Assembly (NCBI RefSeq): GCF_040954645.1
Contig: NC_092811.1
Coordinates: 119,857,343 to 119,921,342 of the forward strand
DNA length: 64,000 bases
DNA from: Diabrotica undecimpunctata
Lineage: Eukaryota > Arthropoda > Insecta > Coleoptera > Chrysomelidae
Reading direction: 5' to 3'
The stretch's first letter is position 1; every line of letters begins with the position of its first letter. The notes under the pieces were generated by a model. That model did no database searches and had not been told where the DNA came from. It was given only the letters and a program-made list of their open reading frames with translations. The translations under genes and the position numbers were made by a program. Shown here in pieces: positions 44,793 to 55,335 of the stretch.

Positions 44793-46455
44793 CTTCTTCT
44801 TTCAGTACCCTGTCCGATTATTGAACGTTGGCAATCATATTGACAATAATAACTTTGTTTACGGCGGCTCTAAATAAATTAGCGGTGGTCTCTTGATATC
44901 ATTCCCGGAGATTTCGGAGCCAGGATGTTCTTCGTTGGTCTGGGCCTCTCCTTCCGGCGATCTTACCCTGTATTATGAGGTGTAGAAAGTTATACCTCTC
45001 TGGATGTCTCATTACATGACCGAAATATTGTAACTTTAGAATTTTTATCGTTTTTGTTATTTCTGTGCTCTTTTTCATTCGATGTAAAACTATTTCATTT
45101 CTTATTCGATCAACCCAACTTATCCGCAATACTCGTCGATAAATCCAGCTCTCCATACCATACAGCAATGTGGAGAATATGTAGCAGCGTATTAATGTGA
45201 TTTTAAGATTTAACGTAATATCTCTATTAATTAGAATTTTCTTTAATTTATAGAAGGCGGCTCTGGCTTTTTCAATGCGTATTCTTATTTCTTTATTTAT
45301 ATCCCAGTTATCGTTAACGTTTGCACCCAAGTAGGTAATATTGTGGACTCTTTCTAACTCTATTCCATACGCTCTGATGTTCGTTGGTTGTAACTCCGTT
45401 TTGCTGACAACCATAAGTTTTGTCTTAGAAGTATTAAGTTTTAGCCCATATTCATCACATGCTTCGGTTACCCTGTTTATAAGTCGTTGCAGGTCTTCTT
45501 CATTGGAGGCAATAAGTACCGTGTCGTCTGCATATCTGAGATTGTTGACATTAATTACGTTAATTTTAATGCCTGGTAAGTAGAGGCGATAGAATACATC
45601 CTTGCCTCACTCCACGTCGTATTTCCACTGCTTCCGTCGTGTTGTGTCCAGCTCGTATGTTTGTACATTGATGCCAATACAAATTTTTGATAATACGGAG
45701 GTCTCGGTCATCAATTCCCACCTGTTGCAAGACACCTATAAGTTTGACATGGTTTACTCGGTCAAAGGCCTTTTCGAAGTCGATAAAACACATATATACT
45801 GGTTGTTCTATATCCCTACATCTTTGAACCATGACCTGCAAACTGAAGAGTGCTTCTCTGGTTCCGAGGTTGTTTCTGAAACCAAATTGTGCTTCACTTA
45901 GTTGTACTTCTATTTTGTTGTAAATTCTCGAGTGCAGTATTCTTAGGAAAATTTTCAGTACATGACTCATCAGACTGATAGTTCGATGATCGCCACACTG
46001 TTTGGCATTTATTTTTTTCGGTATCATTACAAATGTTGACAGTAGCCAGTCTGTTGGTATATATCCTGTTTCGTATATTTTATTAAAGAGGCTTAGAAGC
46101 GAATGTTTGCCTTTATCGTCGAGTAGTTTAATTATTTCGCTTGGAATTTCATCTGGACAGGTTGCTTTCCTATTCTTTGATAGCTTTATAGCTCTTTCCA
46201 TTTCATCGAGTGTTATGTTTGGACCAGTCGATATGTTTTTGATTTGAATTTCTGTTCTATCGTCATCAAACATCTCTTTAATATATTCTTTTCACCTCTC
46301 TAATCTGTCTTGTTCATTGACTATAATATTTCCTTGTTTATCAAGTAAAGTACTTGCAGTTGATCTATATGTTCCAGTTATTTCTCTCACCTTTTTGTAC
46401 ATATTAAACGTGTCATTCTTTTTCTGCAGTTCTTCTATTTTAAGACATTTGTTGC
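44793..46455 (-). mobile_element. LINE C (RTE-like), 5'-truncated, inside LINE E
   Basis: 1.66 kb on the minus strand, 3' end GGTACTGAAAGAAGAAG at the left TSD, 5' truncation at the right TSD. Same LINE type as A and B. Confidence 0.9.
44793..46455 (-). pseudogene. LINE C reverse transcriptase
   Basis: From 46450 down: KIEELQKKNDTFNMYKKVRE, then a stop (ER-stop-KEYIKEMF), GPNITLDEMERAIKLSKNRK, IPTDWLLSTFVMIPKK, GDHRTISLMSHVLKIFLRIL, EAQFGFRNNLGTREALF, CFIDFEKAFDRVNH, RRGVRQGCILSPLL (to ~45590). A deletion and frameshift follow, then NNLRYADDTVLIA near 45500-45550, VVSKTELQPTNIRAYGIELE, ITYLGANVNDNWDINKEI, LLYGMESWIYRRVLRISWVD and GRRGPDQRRTSWLRNLRE. Only the linker onward is present. Confidence 0.87.
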
Positions 46456-46466
46456 AAAAGAAACAT
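46456..46466. repeat. TSD of LINE C, right copy
   Basis: AAAAGAAACAT. Confidence 0.88.
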
Positions 46467-47350
46467 ACCAATAAATATTATACAAAGAATCGAAAACATC
46501 TACTTACATAATCGAATACAGGTAAAGATAAATGGAAAACTAACACAGTGTATACCAGTACAAAGCGGAGTAAGACAGGACTCGTTAATCCCACTTCTCT
46601 TTAATATAATAATGGACGAAATCATACAAGCAGTACGTAAATGTCATGGTAACAGAATGGGGAACAAAGAAATCCAAATCCATATTATGTTATGCAGACG
46701 ACGACGCCGCATTAATCGACGAGACAGAGGACGAGCTCCAAAGATTAACACATGTCTTTAAACAGCCAATAAATACACTACGATGTAAAATCGAAATTGA
46801 TGGGAAAATAGTGAAGCAGGAAGCAAGGTTTAGATATCTGGGAATAGGTATAACTAGTTACGGAGATGTTAAAGAAGAAGTACGGCAACAAAGCTTAAAA
46901 GCAAGTAAAGCGGCGGATCTCTTAATGACACAATTTGGAAGACAAGACACAAAAACAAGAATCTATTAAGCAGCAATTAGACCCATATTAACATACACGG
47001 CGGAGACAAGACCTGACACATCTAAAACCAGACGACTACTAGAAACAACAGAGATAAAAATACTCCGACGAATATCAGGGAAAAGTCTGTTGGATAGGGG
47101 TAGAAGCAAAAACATAAGAAGAGCATGCAATATAGAAGACATAAATGGATGGGTGACAAAAGGGAAACATGAGTGGAACAAACACATTAGTAGAATGGCA
47201 GAGGATAGGATAGTACGAATAACACGAGATAAGTCACCAAATGGACGAAGAAGTATTAGCAGACCAAGAGAAAGATAGTGCGATAATTTAAACAATTTAG
47301 GAGGTTAATATTGAAGGAGAAACAGGCTTTAAAGCCTACATAAAAGAAGG

Positions 47351-48323
47351 AAGAAGAAGAAATAGAGGCGACTTTAACGTTATAAACTAATTAAGCTACA
47401 GCTCTCCCTATACAGTACACCCATTTTTAACTTATGGATTTTTATATCTGAAGTCAAGACAAGGATTTAAAAAGGTAACGTTTTGTACGACCAACAGAAG
47501 TGGAGCTAGCCTAATTTGTTTAAAAAATCACAACTGCTGTGTTTATAACAATGATAATTAAAATTGGCGCTATTCAAGAGCTAAATGCCTATTTTTTATG
47601 AGGATATAATTTTTATTAAAAAAAACTCTTCTTATAGTAAAAAAACATGAGTAAAGTTAACTGTTGCTTCGAGTTTGCGAAACATATTTGCCGTGGTGGA
47701 TCGACAAGTTGTGGAATGCAAATTGTAGATTCTCTTTGTCGGTTAATTCATCAATCTGTCTGCTTTTTATAGTGTAGAAAGTGGAGTAGACAAAATTTTA
47801 GTTTCGCCAAGTAAAAAATCTTCGGAATTCTACTTTGATTGTTATTAAATGGCGTTGTAATGTCCTATAGATATATAATTATGTTTTTATTTAGTTATTT
47901 TAGAGAGATTTATTTTAAATCCAGAGTTTCAGCATAATCGCTCCGAGGAGACTTACTGAAGTCGAAATTAAAGGCTCCTGCTACTCCTGGCAGGAGCCCT
48001 GCATTAAAATTAAATCTCAAATGTCTTTCTGCTAAAGTGATAATTATTTGTAAATATTTTTGCCAATTACATTTTTTCTGGGCCAATGATGGGTTTTAAT
48101 TGAACGAGTCTTTGTCTACAACATGTAAAAAAATTTAAGCCAATGCAGAAATTATAGAATATTTACAAACAACAAATAATTTCTGAATCGGGCGCATACG
48201 CCAAAATATACTAGTTTTCATTTTAGCAATTTCTCATTATGTAACTACAGACATTTTTGAGTGAGAATCCAGATAAACAAGATAAATAAATGAAATATAT
48301 TTATATATATATATATATATTAT
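47351..48323. other. Intergenic, no gene seen
   Basis: AT-rich. A small hairpin CTGCTACTCCTGGCAGG lies near 47980. Ends in a (TA)n/(TTA)n run at 48300-48330. Confidence 0.45.
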
Positions 48324-48447
48324 TATTATTATGCTAATTTCTTCAGAGTGTCTTCATATAAATACTTTTTATAATATTTTCTAGTATATAACTTATAAAT
48401 TATTTCTTTAAACACTATCTTTGTTTCTCCTATATTTAATATCATCT

Positions 48448-48507
<60 letters not shown>

Positions 48508-48631
48508 AGATGATATTAAATATAGGAGAAACAAAGATAGTGTTTAAAGAAATAATTTATAAGTTATATACTAGAAAATATTATAAAAAGTATTTATATG
48601 AAGACACTCTGAAGAAATTAGCATAATAATA
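48324..48631. repeat. Perfect ~308-bp palindrome with (AT)n centre
   Basis: Arms of ~127 bp (48324-48450 and 48505-48631) are exact inverses as far as I can check by eye; the centre is about 54 bp of alternating AT, itself self-complementary. The outer end of the right arm carries CTGAAGA. No coding. Could extrude as a cruciform and is prone to assembly artefact. Confidence 0.88.
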
Positions 48632-49788
48632 AGTTTAAAAAGTGTTTAAGTTACAATGTATTTGGTTATTTTAATAATTATAATATTGTAAATATATTTG
48701 AGTACACCATCTTTGTAGGCAACCAAGTATACACGCGAGTAAATAAATTGTAGGAACTTTTATATAGAATTATGGATTAAAAAATAGTGTTATTTATTAA
48801 TTTAAGATGTAATTTATATATAAGTTTATATTCTGATCTGAAAAGCCTAAATTTTCATAAAATTCTCGATAGAATTTTAGTTATAATAGTAGTTTTCTAG
48901 ATAACATAAAAACAATTATCTAGAAACATAGAAACAAGACGTGAATAGACAGAATTTAACCTTTGATCGCAAAAGAATCTTCGCGAACATGGTTATGTCT
49001 ATGAAATAGAAAGATTCGAACCTATATTTTTTCAAGAACATTCGTGAACAGAAAAAATGATATAAATATGATGTGATTTGGATTAAAGATAGTCAGTATA
49101 AGGTCAGTTAGTCAGATTTTCAATATAGTCAGTCAGTTGGTGAGATGTTCAATATAGTAAGATAGTAAGTTCAGTAAGTCAGAATAGTTCAGTCAAGATA
49201 CACAGTTATCAGTGATTCAGTATATTAGATGAAGTTAAGAAACAGAACAAAGAGAATATTATTGAAGATTAAAAATTATGTTATGTATATTGTGATTGGA
49301 GATATATTTATTGGAGTTAATGTATGTTGGATTGGAGTTAATATATGGTGATTGGTGATTGCAAGAGAAAAAAAGATTATTAGAAAAAAGAATAAATAGA
49401 AAAGAGGAAAGAACAATATTTTACTGATTTTTAAATACTATTAAGAAGAAAAATATTCTAAAATGGTGAAAGCTGATCATTAAAACATTGTGGAGTATTT
49501 GGCAAGGCAAGTTTACAAAAGAAAGATAACCGAGGCTGACAACGAAGACATTGAGTGGTGATTAAAATTTTTATTTTGGAGAACAGTTTCATTTAGGCAT
49601 TCAGTGACAGAAAGGTACCAAATTTTGTTAATATAAATTAATTAGTGTCATAAAAATTTCAATTTAAAGATAGTGTGTTTTAAATTTACATTGTTTATAT
49701 TAGATATATATGTGTGTTTCATAATAATCATAATAAAGATAATTTTAAAAAGCGCTTACAAACTAATTCTTTGAGAACCGCGATAAAA

Positions 49789-49792
<4 letters not shown>
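48632..49792. other. Unassigned, possible retroelement debris
   Basis: Includes a run of short AGTCAGT/AGTTCAGT words (49090-49215) that looks like a degenerate tandem array. No gene. Confidence 0.4.

Positions 49793-49830
<38 letters not shown>
49793..49830. repeat. (TA)n microsatellite
   Basis: 19 TA units, directly left of ATAAAGTTTTATTTTGGGG. Confidence 0.9.
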
Positions 49831-49833
<3 letters not shown>

Positions 49834-49846
49834 AAGTTTTATTTTG

Positions 49847-49850
49847 GGGT
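49847..49850. repeat. TSD GGGT of solo LTR 2, left copy
   Basis: Same four bases follow the LTR at 51582-51585. Confidence 0.75.
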
Positions 49851-51581
49851 TGTAACGATAATATTTTGCCTACCATAGGGTAAGATTATGGGGTATAAAT
49901 AGGGGACAGAAACTATGGGGCGAAGATAGGGCAAGCAAAATAAACGCTACTAGTGCGTACGACACTCAGTTGGTTGTTGGAGAGCTGGGGTCGTGGATAA
50001 GTGAAATAAATGGGTCGGATTGGGGCAGCTACAAAAAAAAATGAAAGGGTACTTACATAAATCTCCTGGACAAATGGGCAAAAAAAAAGACAAGAAGAAA
50101 TACCTCTAGCTATTTAAAAGGGACGCCGCTTCGAGAAAACTTCCTGCTGGAGGAAAGAAAGTTTCTTCCTCCCTAAAAAGTAAACATACAAAAAGGTTAG
50201 GAGATTTTCTAAAATAAAAACAAAAATGGATCAGGGAAACAAATCAAACGTTTATTTTTGTCTTTAAGCAAACAGTTATCAAAAATACAGATTTTATAAA
50301 TAAATAAAAACTTACATGTTCTTCGTTTACATAAGAGATTGCTACAAAAAATTTTTTCTACAAAAAATGGTTTCTACGTTATAATATGGCCCATTTAGAT
50401 TATCAAAATTTTATGGATATCCTTTTTTTTGAAAAATAGTATTGAATTTAATCTTACATATGGAAAATCTTTTATATAAAATACTCAAATTAAAATTGTC
50501 TTATAACAACAATGGATTAAAGCGAAATGTCATATGTCAACATAACAACTTAAGACAGAATAAAATATGACATTTTTTTTTAGCTACGACGAAAATAATA
50601 TAAAACTTTAATTATTACAAATTCTTTTATTTTAATGAAAGCAAATTATTAAAAATGTCTTTATAACTTGAGAGAATTAATATATTAAATTGTTACCTTA
50701 ATTCACATAATCACTTAACTTTGTAAAGGAAAAACTTGCTACATCTCTGGGAAGCTACTTGGACAGATTTTCAAAATGGAAAACAGGAAACCATTTCCAT
50801 ATTCAAGGCAGGAACGATTAAAACAGGAACTTGGTGGAGGAATCAAGCTGTCGACGGGGACATTCTATACAATACTTTTCAAAAATTTCCAGTATCTGTT
50901 CAAATCTTCCAGTGACCACTCTGACAGAACTGCCTATGCAAAGAGTATCATCACGTCCACTGGTATGAGAACATTACAAAAAGTTGAATCGCTTGTTCGA
51001 TTCAAAAATTGCCCCAGATTTTACATTTCAGATCTTTTGTTAGACTTCCTTAGCTCGACTCACATTGTCGCACGTCTGCTCTGCTTGGGACTTAAATGTC
51101 GACTCCCCTGCCTTACATTTTACAAATTTCAACGCAAAATAAATGTCCCTTTACGTCTCACAGCTAGTTTTTGCCTACAAACTTAAAACAAACAAATGTC
51201 CCTCGGACCCTCGTTCTAAGCGACAAAAAAAACCTTTTAAATATTTCAGTTTATTGCGTTTTAACGACTAAAGACAAATAAAAACTCTTTTTTATATTAG
51301 GGAGCATCATGAAATATAATCCTCTAGGCGACAAAAACTTGTCGAAATAGATATAACATAATTCAAATTAACAAGATAACAGGTAGTTTTTAAACCGGAG
51401 TTCTACCTGACTTTGTAACAAAAGGTTATGGATTTGAAAGTACACATAGACAAAAAATATATCCAGCGTTATTTACGCATTAAGGATTTTCTTAAAAGAC
51501 AAAAACAGATTTTATGGCAATCTTTATGCGTACTGACGAGATAAAAGAACAGGGACGTATTATAAAATTTAAAACGCTACA
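49851..51581 (+). mobile_element. Solo LTR 2
   Basis: 1.73 kb, TGTAACG to CGCTACA, flanked by GGGT. Related to 42132-43619 throughout, with its own TSD, so the two are independent insertions. GGTATAAATAGGGG at 49891-49904 is a plausible core promoter. It interrupts the left arm of the palindrome at 51586-52135: ATAAAGTTTTATTTTGGGGT (49831-49850) is the missing outer end of that arm. A 136-codon open frame at 50776-51186 is not conserved in solo LTR 1. Confidence 0.82.
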
Positions 51582-51624
51582 GGGTTGCAGTCATTAATAG
51601 GGTAGGAAAGTGAAACTCTTTGTT

Positions 51625-51675
51625 CTTTATCTAGCTTTCGCAAAATTTATTTGCTTCTTCAGGATATGCTAAAAT
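51625..51675 (-). ncRNA. Hammerhead-like motif, left palindrome arm
   Basis: Minus strand: CUGAAGA (51662-51656), one extra A, stem GCAAA/UUUGC with UAAAU loop, GAAA (51639-51636), then GCUAG and AUA. Inverted copy of 52030-52080. Confidence 0.4.
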
Positions 51676-52029
51676 ATGGTATCAGTAAATACAATGAAAT
51701 TATAATTAAATAGCATTGTATAAAACTAGTATAAAAACTTACAACATGAGGTTAATCCATTAAATTTTCAAATTTACAAAACATTAAAACTTAACTTATT
51801 AAAATTATCTAGTTATGTAAGTACAATATTTTAATTTTATTTAAATTATTAAATTTAAATTAAATTAAATTAAATTAAAATATTGTACTTACATAACTAG
51901 ATAATTTTAATAAGTTAAGTTTTAATGTTTTGTAAATTTAATGGATTAACCTCATGTTGTAAGTTTTTATACTAGTTTTATACAATGCTATTTAATTTTA
52001 ATTTTATTGTATTTACTGATACCATATTT

Positions 52030-52080
52030 TAGCATATCCTGAAGAAGCAAATAAATTTTGCGAAAGCTAGATAAAGAACA
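52030..52080 (+). ncRNA. Hammerhead-like motif, right palindrome arm
   Basis: CUGAAGA (52039-52045), extra A, GCAAA/UUUGC stem, GAAA (52062-52065), then GCUAG-AUA; CUAG is self-complementary, as CCGG is at 35845. A stem I is not obvious. Confidence 0.4.
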
Positions 52081-52170
52081 AAGAGTTTTACTTTCCTGCC
52101 CTGTTAATGACTGTAACCCCAAAATAAAACTTTATTTTACATAACGTGTCAGTCAATAATACCTAACTCC

Positions 52171-52174
<4 letters not shown>

Positions 52175-52239
<65 letters not shown>
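52175..52239. repeat. (TA)n microsatellite
   Basis: About 32 TA units. Confidence 0.92.
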
Positions 52240-52243
<4 letters not shown>

Positions 52244-52290
52244 AAAAAACACTCATTGCTCATTAAAATATTCACAAATAAAACATCATC

Positions 52291-52293
<3 letters not shown>

Positions 52294-52372
<79 letters not shown>
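52294..52372. repeat. (AT)n microsatellite
   Basis: About 39 AT units, 54 bp after the previous array. Confidence 0.92.
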
Positions 52373-52375
<3 letters not shown>

Positions 52376-53563
52376 TGTTATTTCCTGGGTTTGTCGGTCT
52401 AATGTAAATAAAACTATTTAAATTTTGCTTAAACGTTTCTGCAAATTTGCCATTTTCAATAAGCATTTCATTAAACTTTAAACATTACATTTTACATTTA
52501 AATTTCATTTTTACACTTTTTTAAAAAGTTTAACATGGATTAAAAATTGGTATCTGACATTGACATATGACATCTGGCAGATATCTTAAAGTATGAGTGG
52601 TTCAGGGTCGTATCTTAAAAATCTGCCATAGTGCATTTAAAAACAACTCAATTTAATAAATTGAGTTGTTTTTTGTTGAGTTGAAGGAGCTTCCTCCTTT
52701 CAAAACTGTTAAAAAAAACAGGACTCGTTCAGATTCTCTCCACATATCAAATGTCCAACTCGTTTCAAAATAACAATGGCACCCTTTGAGCCCAAAAGTT
52801 TTTTTGCCTCGACTGGGGGTCTTGTGCAAATCTTATATATATATTTGCATAGGACCCCCATTGCTATTAAAAATATAAGTTGGGGTGATTCTTACCCTTT
52901 CTTAGGGGTCAAAGTAAAATAATCTAAAATACCGGAAAAATGTGCACTCCTTTAATTAAAAATCTACGTATCGCTGTACATATAATTGTGGTGCATTACC
53001 ATCAAAACATTAGACAATAGCAAATAATATACCACAAGAAAACAATTTTAGAGCAATATAAACTTTATACTTCGTTAATAGAGTATTAACTGAGAAAACA
53101 TTTAATATTTGTATATTCAGCTATTGCCATGTTTGTGTGGCACGATTTATGAAAGCCGATCCTAATCCTAAACAAACTTTTTGAAATACATCCTGCTCGA
53201 ACTTCAAGAATTAACGAAACCTTTAGAAAACGGGATAGATTTTCAACCACAGTATACTCGAGTGTTAGATGGTATTTAATTTGGATCGAATACTGCCTAT
53301 ACGGTTAAATAAAGGAAATAACTAACTTTGTTTGACTAGTCATCAAAGTATAGTGGTATCGAAAAGAGTAATGTAAGAAGTCCATGGAATAACTTATTTA
53401 TTTATTCATCGTTAAACAGCTCAATAGTCGCAAAACAGTCTGAATTTTAAAATAAAAATATAAACTGTTTTGTGCTAGCAGGAAATTGATCTGTCTTATC
53501 GATTTTTCATATTATTTATGGAAATGAATTATTAAAATTTTCAAATTGTCATCTTGTAATATA
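52373..53563. other. Intergenic, no gene seen
   Basis: A near-perfect hairpin AACAACTCAATTTA / TAAATTGAGTTGTT lies at 52640-52672. Inverted GGGGGTCTTGTGCAAAT / ATTTGCATAGGACCCCC words flank a TATATATA core at 52813-52860. Otherwise unrecognised. Confidence 0.5.
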
Positions 53564-55335
53564 CAGTGCGTCCGTAATGTATGAAATAAATTCAATAATT
53601 CCTAAATGAAAAGCCTTTTTAAAAAAATCTAAAACACGCCGATTTTTAAGTTTAATGTTCTACATTTTACAATAAAATTTCATTATAAAAAGTGATACAA
53701 ATCAAGCTGATGACGTCATCGGCTCTTTTTTTTTAATATAACACCCTGTATTTTAGGACAAAAATGAGCTGATTCCAAAAAAGTAGAATACTGATATAAC
53801 GGATATAATTTGAAAGATATGCGCTTCGAAAATAAATTTTTATTGATTTCTAATATTAATAAAGTATAAATAAATTAAAATAAATAACTTGAAAGTAATC
53901 CAGTAATTAATACATGACTTGTTGTATTTGACAGTAACCCAAACCTTGTACAAATTCTTGTAGAACATTGTTTATGGTTTCTTGAGAAATATTATTTATT
54001 TCTTTACGAATTCTTGTTTTTAAGTCTTCAATATTTGCAGGGTTCGTTTTATAAACAACATTCTTCAAATGACCCCACATAAAATAATCCTAAGGAATGA
54101 GGTCTGGTGACCTCGCTGGCCATTTAATATGTCCACGTCTTCCAATCCACCTATTCGGAAAAATTTCTTTTAGGTACATTCGAAAATCTACAGCATAATA
54201 GGCCACCATCCTTTTAAAACCACAGACTTTCATCAAAACCTCCAGGATTAATTCTACTGGGAGATAAATTAACTACGAGATACCCCCTTGAAAACTGAAG
54301 GTATCCTGGCCCGTTTAAATTACCTTCGAAATAGTAGGGTCCAATGATTTTATTTCTTACAATGCCAGCCCATACCTTTAACTTTTGCGGGTATTGTGTA
54401 TGATGTTCCCGCATCCAGTTGGAGTTTTCTTTTGGCCAGTATCTACAATTCTGACGGTTGACCTCGCCATTTAATTTGAATGTAGTCTCATCAGAAAAAA
54501 TAATATTTTGAACCAAGAGAGGATTTCGGTGGCTGTTATCCATCATTATTTCGCAAAATTGTATTCTTTTATCTGGATCATCGTCGTTTAATTCCTGTAC
54601 AACTGTGCATTTTACTTACTTTACTTACTTTTACGTACTTTGTGTACCGTTGTTTTGCAAATATCGAGATCACTACTAACCTTACGAACAGAAGTGTGCG
54701 CATCTTCTTCAAAAGCAAGTATAACATCTAATGTTGTAACATAATTTACAGAGGGACGACCTAATTTGCGTGCATTTCAACCGTACCAGTTTCTCGAAAT
54801 TTCTTTTCAATCTTACATACTGTTTCCTGCGTGATGGGTATTTCTGGATATTTATCATTAAGTAAATTATACACTTCGATCTTAGTTCGTGATTTGTCTC
54901 CATACCCAATCATCATGAGTATTTCAATTCTTTGCTTTACACTCAAATTCATTTCTACTTCAAATTAATTCTAAGTACTAATACGGAACATTCACGACTT
55001 AATACAATTATTGTACTACTTGTATTTTACAGTACTACAATTATTATTGTACTAGTTGTTATTTAACGTTACTAAAAATAATTACATTTCACTAAAAACT
55101 AGTAGAAGGCTACTTTTTTGTTGTTGATGCCATATTGATTAATGCCATAAAATACAAGGTGTTACATTTAAAAAAAGAGCCTATGACGTCATCACCTTAA
55201 TGTTTAACACTTTTTATAATAGAATTTTGTTGTAGAATATAGAACATTAAACTTAAAAATCGACGTGTTTTAGATTCTTTTAAAAAGGCTTTTCATTTAG
55301 GAAATATCGAATTTATTCCATACTTTGTAGCGTTA
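53564..55335 (-). mobile_element. DD4xD Tc1/mariner-type transposon with ~190-bp inverted repeats
   Basis: Left TIR 53564-53765 (CAGTGCGTCCGTAATG, then ATTCCTAAATGAAAAGCC, then AAAATCTAAAACACG) matches the inverse of about 55140-55335. The extreme right end is decayed. Minus-strand transposase remnants between. Confidence 0.8.
53907..54952 (-). pseudogene. DD4xD transposase, badly broken
   Basis: Start at 54952: MNLSVKQRIEILMMIGYGDK, HTH region PITQETVCKIEKKFRETGTV; stops and a small ACTTACTTTACTTACTTTACGTACTT expansion near 54613-54640; first Asp in IIFSDETTFKLNGEV, then NRQNCRYWPKEN and LKVWAGIVRNKIIGPYYFEG (54546-54214). The second Asp region is lost. Then AVDFRMYLKEIFPNRWIGRR, KWPARSPDLIP, a stop, DYFMWGHLKNVVYK and an end at QQVMY (stop 53907-53909). 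Confidence 0.82.

Larger units (their letters stand above)
44300..47278 (+). pseudogene. LINE E reverse transcriptase
   Basis: First part: LLNNRKSPGLNGITNELVKH, WRNSIMIPMFKKGDKKD, NNYRGINLLNTALKL, DKQQGFRSG, a stop, SCVDAVFVLRQI, YLCFIDLTKAFNRI (to 44772). After LINE C: RNIPINIIQRIENIY, VKINGKLTQCIPVQSGVRQ (one Gly lost), LLFNIIMDEIIQAVR, CYADDDAALIDETEDELQ (YADD intact near 46700), RFRYLGIGITSYGDVKEEV, LLETTEIKILRRISGKSLL, KHEWNKHISRMAEDRIVRI. A small indel is needed to join the two halves in frame, so the gene was probably broken before or besides the LINE C insertion. Confidence 0.85.
44225..47350 (+). mobile_element. LINE E (same family as LINE D), split by LINE C
   Basis: Plus-strand LINE in two parts, 44225-44792 and 46456-47350, separated by the minus-strand LINE C. 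3' tail AAGGAAGAAGAAGAAA. 5' end is truncated. Confidence 0.85.
51586..52135. repeat. Large palindrome with a hammerhead-like core in each arm
   Basis: Arms of about 260 bp meet near 51860 in an AAATTAAATT-rich centre; the outer end of the left arm is displaced to 49831-49850 by solo LTR 2. Arms differ at only a few positions. Landmarks present in both orientations: TAAGTACAATATTTTAATTT, ATGAGGTTAATCCATTAAAT and the hammerhead-like motif. Confidence 0.85.

Noticed and set aside
50776..51186. 136-codon open frame starting with a real ATG
   Set aside because: It lies inside solo LTR 2 and the aligned part of solo LTR 1 is not open, so it is probably chance.
42132..51581. The two LTRs as the ends of one 9.4-kb LTR retrotransposon
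   Set aside because: Each LTR has its own different TSD (ATAT and GGGT), and the DNA between them is LINE and unrelated sequence.
52272..52466. Open frame with a long Ile-Tyr run (-)
   Set aside because: The run is the translation of the (AT)n microsatellite.
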